From: Paenibacillus sp. FSL R5-0490
GTDB lineage: Bacteria; Bacillota; Bacilli; Bacillales; Cytobacillaceae
DNA: 64,000 nucleotides
Assembly (NCBI RefSeq): GCF_001956215.1
Contig: NZ_MRTQ01000005.1
Span: 1-64,000, forward strand
Reading direction: 5' to 3'
In this document: positions 57,783-64,000 of the stretch, piece by piece
Layout of the letters: every line of letters begins with the position of its first letter
Numbering within the stretch: the first letter of the stretch is position 1
Notes under the pieces: model-generated
Seen by the model: only the letters and a program-made list of their open reading frames with translations
Told to the model about the DNA's origin: nothing
The model's database searches: none
Made by a program: the position numbers and the translations under genes

Positions 57783-57960
57783 TTGTGCATACCCCTTTTC
57801 CCAATGTTCTTATATATATCCTATGATTCTTTTTTCCGTAAAGTGCCTATTTTCATTTTTTCCCCTATAACGTTCCAGCACCCCGTCAATGAATAAGGGC
57901 TGATTTATCAGCACTTCAATGGAGACAGTGAATAATATATAAAAAATTGGGTTATCCTTA

Positions 57961-57990
57961 TTGACTATAACAGTATTTTTTCGGTAGTAT
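57961..57990 (+). promoter_or_regulatory. valS promoter
   Basis: TTGACT and TAGTAT with an 18-base spacer, about 25 bases before the T-box leader. Confidence 0.55.
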
Positions 57991-58014
57991 ATTTTATATA
58001 TAACTTTATATCGA

Positions 58015-58290
58015 TGCTAAGACAGGGAAGAGTACAATGGCCATTTGCCTTTTAGAGAGGAAAACCAGCAGCTGAAAGGTTATCCAGGCAGAACCGTTGG
58101 AAGGTCGCCCCAGAGCATCTTTTGCGAAAGGCTTAAGCCAAGTAGTAAAAGACGGGAAATCCGTTATCTGCATAAGTGTCAATTACTATAAGAATGTCTT
58201 TTGGGCTTTTCTATAGTGGTTGAAAAAAAGGTGGTACCGCGAAACAAACTCCATTCGTCCTTTTATGGCGAATGGAGTTTTTTATTTTTG
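58015..58290 (+). promoter_or_regulatory. Valine T-box leader of valS
   Basis: T-box AAGGTGGTACCGCG at 58229-58242, followed by the terminator ACTCCATTCG...CGAATGGAGTTTTTT (58251-58287). In stem I, GGAAGGTCGCCCC offers GTC (Val) at 58104-58106 as specifier. Uncharged tRNA-Val would favour read-through into valS. The specifier is placed by eye. Confidence 0.88.
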
Positions 58291-58320
58291 CTGATTGCTT
58301 TTAGAAAGGAAGAATGACAT

Positions 58321-60966
58321 ATGGATAACAATGAATTAACAATGCCGACGAAATATGATCCGCTGGCGATTGAAAAAGGAAGATATGACTGGTGGCTGGA
58401 AGGGAAGTTCTTTGAAGCAAAAGATGACGAAACGAAGCAGCCGTATACAATTGTAATCCCGCCTCCGAACGTAACAGGAAAGCTTCATCTCGGCCATGCA
58501 TGGGATACGACGCTGCAGGATATCCTCACCCGAATGAAGCGTATGCAGGGTTACGATGTTTTATGGCTTCCTGGAATGGACCATGCAGGTATCGCCACGC
58601 AGGCAAAGGTTGAAGAAAAACTTCGCAATGATGGAAAAAGCCGTTATGATCTAGGCCGTGAAAAATTTGTGGAAGAAACATGGAAATGGAAAGAGGAATA
58701 TGCCAGCCATATCCGCCAGCAATGGTCAAAGCTTGGATTAGGGCTTGATTACAGCCGTGAACGCTTCACCCTTGATGAAGGCTTATCAAAAGCTGTTAGA
58801 GATGTTTTCGTTTCACTTTATAATAAAGGACTGATTTACCGCGGCGAGTACATTATCAACTGGGATCCGTCTACGAAAACAGCCCTTTCTGATATTGAAG
58901 TTATATATAAGGATGTTCAAGGCGCTTTCTACCATATGAGATATCCGCTGACAGACGGTTCGGGACATATCGAAATTGCCACTACGCGCCCTGAAACGAT
59001 GCTTGGCGATACTGCTGTTGCAGTACATCCGGAAGACGAGCGCTATAAGCATTTAATCGGCAAGACAGTTAAATTGCCGATCACAGGACGGGAAATTCCG
59101 ATTGTTGCGGATGATTATGTAGAAATGGATTTCGGATCAGGTGCAGTAAAAATTACACCGGCTCATGACCCAAATGATTTCGAAATCGGAAACCGCCACA
59201 ATCTTGAAAGAATCCTTGTAATGAATGAAGACGGCACGATGAACACGCGAGCAGGTATTTACCAGGGGATGGACCGCTTTGAATGCCGCAAGCAGATCGT
59301 AAAGGACCTTCAGGAAGAAGGAGTTCTTTTCAAAATTGAAGAGCATATGCATTCTGTGGGCCATTCAGAGCGCAGCGGTGCAGTAGTCGAACCATACCTT
59401 TCAACACAATGGTTTGTAAAAATGCAGCCTCTTGCAGATGAAGCCATTGCGCTTCAAAATAAAGAGGAAAAAGTGAACTTTGTTCCGGAGCGATTTGAAA
59501 AAACGTATCTGCGCTGGATGGAAAATATCCGCGACTGGTGTATTTCACGCCAGCTTTGGTGGGGACACCGCATCCCGGCCTGGTATCACAAGGAGACTGG
59601 TGAGGTTTACGTAGGTCATGAAGCTCCTGAAGATAGTGAAAACTGGGAACAGGATAAAGATGTATTAGATACATGGTTCAGTTCTGCATTATGGCCGTTT
59701 TCAACGATGGGCTGGCCGGATACTGACTCAGCTGACTTTAAGAGATACTATCCGACAGCAGCTCTTGTAACAGGCTATGACATCATTTTCTTCTGGGTAT
59801 CAAGAATGATTTTCCAGGGTCTCGAATTTACAGGAGAGCGTCCATTCCAGGATGTATTAATTCATGGTCTTGTTCGTGACTCACAGGGACGCAAGATGAG
59901 TAAGTCCCTTGGAAATGGCGTTGATCCAATGGATGTAATCGACCAGTATGGTGCCGATTCACTCCGTTATTTCCTTTCTACAGGAAGCTCGCCGGGACAG
60001 GATCTTCGCTTCAGTATGGAAAAGGTAGAGGCAACCTGGAACTTTGCCAATAAAATCTGGAATGCATCCCGCTTTGCCTTAATGAATATGGATGGATTAA
60101 AATTCGAAGAAATTGATTTAAGCGGTGAAAAGTCTGTTGCTGATAAGTGGATATTAACCCGTTTGAATGAAACAATCGAGACAGTTACAAGATTGTCTGA
60201 CCGCTATGAGTTTGGAGAGGTTGGCCGAGTGCTCTACAACTTCATCTGGGATGACTTCTGCGACTGGTATATTGAAATGGCGAAGCTTCCGCTTTATGGA
60301 GAAGATGAAGCTGCCAAGAAAACGACGCGCTCCATTTTGGCATATGTTCTGGATAACACAATGCGCCTGCTTCATCCATTTATGCCATTCATTACGGAGG
60401 AAATCTGGCAGAACCTTCCTCATTCAGGCGAATCTATCACAGTTGCCCAGTGGCCGGCTGTGAACGATGAATACACAGACAACCAGGCTGCAAATGAAAT
60501 GAAGCTGCTTGTTGAAATCATCCGTTCTGTCCGCAACAGCCGTGCTGAAGTGAACACGCCAATGAGCAAGAAGATTAAAATGATGGTTAGGGCTAAAGAC
60601 CAGGAAATTCTTTCTATACTGGAAAATAACCGTGCCTATATTGAACGCTTCTGTAACCCTGAGGAACTGGTGCTGGCTTTAGAGGTTGAAACCCCTGATA
60701 AGGCAATGACAGCAGTTGTGACTGGTGCAGAAATTATCCTGCCGCTTGAGGGCCTGATTAATATTGAAGAAGAAGTGGCCAGACTGCAGAAAGAATGGGA
60801 TAAATTAAATAAAGAAGTAGAACGTGTTCAGAAGAAACTTTCAAACGAAGGCTTTATTAAAAAAGCGCCGGAAAAAGTAATTGAAGAAGAAAAAGCAAAA
60901 GAACAAGACTACAGCGAGAAGAGAGCAGCTGTAGAAGCTCGCATTAGAGAGCTAAAAGGAGAATAA
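58321..60966 (+). CDS. valS: Valyl-tRNA synthetase
   Basis: Class I aminoacyl-tRNA synthetase, 881 residues. HIGH motif as HLGH (56-59) in [14 protein letters not shown], editing CP1 domain (about 190-400), KMSKS near 525 ([11 protein letters not shown]), anticodon-binding domain, and the C-terminal coiled coil (about 810-880) typical of ValRS. Start right after the T-box terminator with AAAGGAAG site. Confidence 0.97.
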   Translation: MDNNELTMPTKYDPLAIEKGRYDWWLEGKFFEAKDDETKQPYTIVIPPPNVTGKLHLGHAWDTTLQDILTRMKRMQGYDVLWLPGMDHAGIATQAKVEEKLRNDGKSRYDLGREKFVEETWKWKEEYASHIRQQWSKLGLGLDYSRERFTLDEGLSKAVRDVFVSLYNKGLIYRGEYIINWDPSTKTALSDIEVIYKDVQGAFYHMRYPLTDGSGHIEIATTRPETMLGDTAVAVHPEDERYKHLIGKTVKLPITGREIPIVADDYVEMDFGSGAVKITPAHDPNDFEIGNRHNLERILVMNEDGTMNTRAGIYQGMDRFECRKQIVKDLQEEGVLFKIEEHMHSVGHSERSGAVVEPYLSTQWFVKMQPLADEAIALQNKEEKVNFVPERFEKTYLRWMENIRDWCISRQLWWGHRIPAWYHKETGEVYVGHEAPEDSENWEQDKDVLDTWFSSALWPFSTMGWPDTDSADFKRYYPTAALVTGYDIIFFWVSRMIFQGLEFTGERPFQDVLIHGLVRDSQGRKMSKSLGNGVDPMDVIDQYGADSLRYFLSTGSSPGQDLRFSMEKVEATWNFANKIWNASRFALMNMDGLKFEEIDLSGEKSVADKWILTRLNETIETVTRLSDRYEFGEVGRVLYNFIWDDFCDWYIEMAKLPLYGEDEAAKKTTRSILAYVLDNTMRLLHPFMPFITEEIWQNLPHSGESITVAQWPAVNDEYTDNQAANEMKLLVEIIRSVRNSRAEVNTPMSKKIKMMVRAKDQEILSILENNRAYIERFCNPEELVLALEVETPDKAMTAVVTGAEIILPLEGLINIEEEVARLQKEWDKLNKEVERVQKKLSNEGFIKKAPEKVIEEEKAKEQDYSEKRAAVEARIRELKGE

Positions 60967-61035
60967 TAAAAGTTTGGGAAGGCGGGTCCATATCAGGGAT
61001 TCGTCTTCCTTCCTGTATAACGGAGGTGCATATAT

Positions 61036-62349
61036 ATGTTTTCTGCTTATGAGGAAGCACTGGAGTGGATTCATTCAAGTCTGAGGCTGGGGATGAAGCC
61101 GGGACTTCAGAGAATGGAATGGATGATGGAAAAACTCGGCCATCCCGAGAGAAGAATTAAGTCTGTTCATATTGGCGGAACGAACGGAAAAGGCTCAACA
61201 GTTACATTTTTAAGATCCATTCTTCAAGAGGCGGGTTATTCGGTCGGGACTTTTACATCGCCATATTTTGAGAATTTTAATGAACGTATTTCCCTAAACG
61301 GAACTCCAATTGCAGATAAAGATCTTGTTCAGCTTGCCAATGATATATATCCGCTGGCTGTTGAATTGGAACAGACGGAACTTGGCGGACCAACTGAGTT
61401 TGAAATCATTACTGCCATGGCTTTTCAATATTTTGGTCATGTAAGACCGGTGGATCTTGTATTGTTTGAAGTGGGGCTTGGCGGCAGATATGACTCCACT
61501 AACATCATTTATCCCGTGTTATCAATCATAACAAGCATCGGGCTCGATCATACAGCCATACTGGGGGATACTTATGAGAAAATCGCTTTTGAAAAAGCGG
61601 GAATCATAAAACCTGGAATCAGTGTTATTACCGCTGTCAAACAGGAAGAAGCACTCGCTGTTATCCAAGATAAAGCTTCAGGCTTAAAGTCCCCGGTTTA
61701 TCAGCTGGGGAAGGAATTTGCTATTTCGGATCATAAACCCCTGGTTCAGGGTGAGTTTTTCTCCCTTGAGACAGTCTTTCAGGAGTTCCATGATCTTGAG
61801 ACAGGGATGAGCGGGAAACACCAGACTGAAAATGCATCCCTGGCTGTAATGGCAGCAGAGTTATTAAATAAGTATTATTCTTTCATTATTGAGGAAAAAC
61901 ACATTAGAGCCGGATTGAAAACTGCCTTCTGGCCCGGCAGATTTGAAATTGTGTCTCATGACCCGCTGGTGGTAATAGATGGGGCACATAATGAAGAAGG
62001 GATATCTGCTTTAACTGCTGAGCTGGAGAAGCGTTTTGGAGATCGAAACAAAAAGATTATATTTGCTGCTCTGGCTGATAAAAAGCTTGATAAAATGATC
62101 AATAAGCTTGACTCTGCTGCAGACTCCATCACCTTTACAGAATTTCACTTTCCGAGAGCAGCATCAGCTGAAGATTTATATAATCTCAGTGAAAACAGCA
62201 GGAAACAATTTCATACAGATTGGAAAGAGCTATTGAAGACTGAAGTGTGCGAAGCAGGAAAAAACAGCGTCCTTGTCATAACCGGATCCCTTTACTTCCT
62301 ATCAGAAGTGAAGCCAGCTCTTTTGAAACTTTTGGAAAACAAACAATGA
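61036..62349 (+). CDS. folC: Folylpolyglutamate / dihydrofolate synthase
   Basis: 437 residues. Mur-ligase-type P-loop GGTNGKGSTVTF (47-58), omega loop TSPYFENFNERI, FEVGLGGRYDSTNII and TSIGLDHTAILGDTYEKIAFEKAGI for Mg/ATP, then VVIDGAHNEEG in the C-terminal domain. Adds glutamates to folates. CGGAGGTG site; 69 bases after valS, as in B. subtilis. Confidence 0.96.
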   Translation: MFSAYEEALEWIHSSLRLGMKPGLQRMEWMMEKLGHPERRIKSVHIGGTNGKGSTVTFLRSILQEAGYSVGTFTSPYFENFNERISLNGTPIADKDLVQLANDIYPLAVELEQTELGGPTEFEIITAMAFQYFGHVRPVDLVLFEVGLGGRYDSTNIIYPVLSIITSIGLDHTAILGDTYEKIAFEKAGIIKPGISVITAVKQEEALAVIQDKASGLKSPVYQLGKEFAISDHKPLVQGEFFSLETVFQEFHDLETGMSGKHQTENASLAVMAAELLNKYYSFIIEEKHIRAGLKTAFWPGRFEIVSHDPLVVIDGAHNEEGISALTAELEKRFGDRNKKIIFAALADKKLDKMINKLDSAADSITFTEFHFPRAASAEDLYNLSENSRKQFHTDWKELLKTEVCEAGKNSVLVITGSLYFLSEVKPALLKLLENKQ

Positions 62350-62432
62350 AAATATGACAAAAGTTAGAAAATTTGATAAAATATTTTTATTATCAGACTA
62401 TTTTCCTGAATAAATTGGAGGAGGGGAAAAAG

Positions 62433-64000
62433 ATAGTTAGTTCACGAGCCAAAAAAATAATATGGTTATTATGGATACTGTTATTTCCCGCAGGTTCCAT
62501 GCTAACCTATCATTTTTACCCTCCCGATCTTTCAGGACAGGGAATCAGCTTATTTGCCTTTTTTATTTTAATGTTTCTCGTTTCTTCCATGCCGATGGTT
62601 GTCAATAATACACCAATCTTTTTGATTCAATGGGTTTCCATGGCAGTCTTCTTAACCTTTGGTCTTCTTGCCGAAATGATTATGGTTCAGGTGGGTGTCC
62701 TGGTACTTCTTATAAGACTTAAAGTACAAAAAGACCAGCTGTTTCGTCTGCCGCTTAACTCACTTTTATTCTTTACGGTCTCTTTATTGAGCGGGCTGGC
62801 TTATTTTGCAATGGGAGGCAAGACAGGCATAGATTTGATTGCTGAACCCCAGTATTTCTGGGTTGCGGCCGCCTATCCGGTCATTCATTTTACACTAAAT
62901 CAGATATTAATCAGTGTAATTCAGGCTGCATTGTATGGCAGGAGAATATCCTTTCTGGAAAAAGACCTGATTTGGGAAACAGTCACTTCACTCATAACAT
63001 TCCCGATTGGCCTTATCCTTTACATTCTTTATGCTGAAGTGGGGATTATTGCACTCCTGATTGTAGGTGTGCCATTTGTAAGTCTTTCAATCATACTTCA
63101 TCTTTATTACTCAAGTGAGAAGGTGATTGATTACCTTCAAAAAGCCTCAGAAATAAGTCATAAAATGGCCGAGCACCTTGATGTTAATGAGGTTATGGAG
63201 CTTTTCATTTTGAAATTGAGCGAAATGGTTCCTGTTGATTATGCCTGCATCCTTGATATCAAAGACAATGATGAACTTCACTCCATTTACCGGAAAGAGC
63301 ATGAACTAATAAAGCCGAATGATCTTATGCCAACAAATAAAAATGAGGGAATCAGCGGATTGGTTTTGGAAACCAGAAAATCCGTCCTTTTTCACTCGAA
63401 AAATAAATGGAAAAGCATTGCTAAGGAATTTTTGCCTGAAGATGCTGAGAGCATCATTTGTGTTCCAATCATCCGAAATAATGAAATATTGGGGATTCTG
63501 CTGCTTTCATCCACGAAAAAAAGGGCATATGAAAAGTCGCAGCTCATGATTGTCGATATATTATGTTCGCATTTTGCAATAGCCATTGAGAATGCCAGGC
63601 ACTATGAAGAAACAAAAGCCAAAAGCGAGCGCTGTGCGCTAACGAAACTATATAATTACCGCTATATCGAAGCGAAGCTAAATGAAGAGTTTAGCAGATT
63701 GCAAAATGGTTCAAGGGATCTCCTCTCGCTTATCATACTCGATATCGATCATTTTAAAAAAGTGAACGATACGTATGGACATCAGAGCGGAAATGAAATC
63801 CTCTGCGAACTGGCTGATCGGCTGACAAATCTGATTGATACGGCTGGAATTACTGCCCGATATGGCGGCGAGGAATTTATTGTCTTAATGCCTGATACCA
63901 GCAAGGAAGATGCAATAGGCTGGGCCGAGCTTATCAGACAGACTATTGCCAATCGTCCATTCCTGCTCAAACAGACCATCGATGGAAGAAGCAGCAGTAC
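62433..64000 (+). CDS. Membrane GAF-GGDEF diguanylate cyclase (3' end outside window)
   Basis: A continuous frame runs to the window end. About six N-terminal membrane helices (IIWLLWILLFPAGSM to about residue 230), a GAF-like domain (about 240-390: HKMAEHLDVNEVMELFILKL, ENEGISGLVLETRKSVLFHS-like), then a GGDEF domain with IILDIDHFKKVNDTYGHQSG and the active site as YGGEEF. It would make cyclic di-GMP. The start is unclear: a strong GGAGGAGGGG site (62417-62426) is followed by ATA at 62433 as the first well-spaced codon; an in-frame TTG at 62415 overlaps that site. Confidence 0.85.
   Translation, partial: MVSSRAKKIIWLLWILLFPAGSMLTYHFYPPDLSGQGISLFAFFILMFLVSSMPMVVNNTPIFLIQWVSMAVFLTFGLLAEMIMVQVGVLVLLIRLKVQKDQLFRLPLNSLLFFTVSLLSGLAYFAMGGKTGIDLIAEPQYFWVAAAYPVIHFTLNQILISVIQAALYGRRISFLEKDLIWETVTSLITFPIGLILYILYAEVGIIALLIVGVPFVSLSIILHLYYSSEKVIDYLQKASEISHKMAEHLDVNEVMELFILKLSEMVPVDYACILDIKDNDELHSIYRKEHELIKPNDLMPTNKNEGISGLVLETRKSVLFHSKNKWKSIAKEFLPEDAESIICVPIIRNNEILGILLLSSTKKRAYEKSQLMIVDILCSHFAIAIENARHYEETKAKSERCALTKLYNYRYIEAKLNEEFSRLQNGSRDLLSLIILDIDHFKKVNDTYGHQSGNEILCELADRLTNLIDTAGITARYGGEEFIVLMPDTSKEDAIGWAELIRQTIANRPFLLKQTIDGRSSS

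Overview
The window is a stretch of chromosome from an endospore-forming member of the Bacillaceae, close to Bacillus or Cytobacillus. Positions 19648-64000 follow the Bacillus subtilis order gerE(3' end)-ysmB-racE-gerM-rph-ysnA-ysnB-tRNA-ilvBNC-leuABCD-ysoA-tig-clpX-lonB-lonA-ysxC-ysxD-hemAXCDBL-spoVID-ysxE-valS-folC. Differences from that order are a RecQ helicase between racE and gerM, a polar amino acid ABC transporter between ysxC and ysxD, and a GGDEF protein after folC. Sporulation genes (gerM, spoVID, ysxE, gerE) confirm a spore former.

Positions 1-19647 are accessory DNA. At 19648 the sequence switches to the last 29 codons of gerE, just after the stop codon of a large serine recombinase (18059-19633). 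The accessory DNA is therefore best read as an integrated element interrupting gerE, like the skin-type elements that interrupt sporulation genes and excise in the mother cell. The 5' part of gerE would lie left of the window.

Inside it, 757-8859 is the most striking part: an integron-like array. Short unrelated single-gene units (DUF3231, small membrane proteins, DUF4871 and DUF3221 lipoproteins, a VOC protein) are bounded by two recurring motifs. The B motif (CTAAC-GGGGCAG-GTTAG, with inverted arms) lies before each gene. The A motif (CTTAAACTAAC-GGGTGC) lies after it. The outer arms of A and B are mutually complementary. Two paralogous 279-residue tyrosine recombinases sit between an A and the next B, and an IS110-family element has inserted in another A-to-B interval. 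I read this as a cassette system of Bacillota with its own recombinase.

Positions 8911-19647 hold a frameshifted gene tail, an unknown gene, a decayed three-recombinase (RIT-like) operon, an IS3 remnant, a small membrane protein, a heavily decayed YHYH/Excalibur gene, a three-TM protein, three very small genes (possible excision factors) and the serine recombinase.

The core part makes branched-chain amino acids (ilv-leu operon behind a leucine T-box), haem precursors (hemAXCDBL), protein quality-control machines (Tig, ClpX, LonB, LonA), valyl-tRNA synthetase behind a T-box, folylpolyglutamate, D-glutamate, and spore germination and coat proteins.
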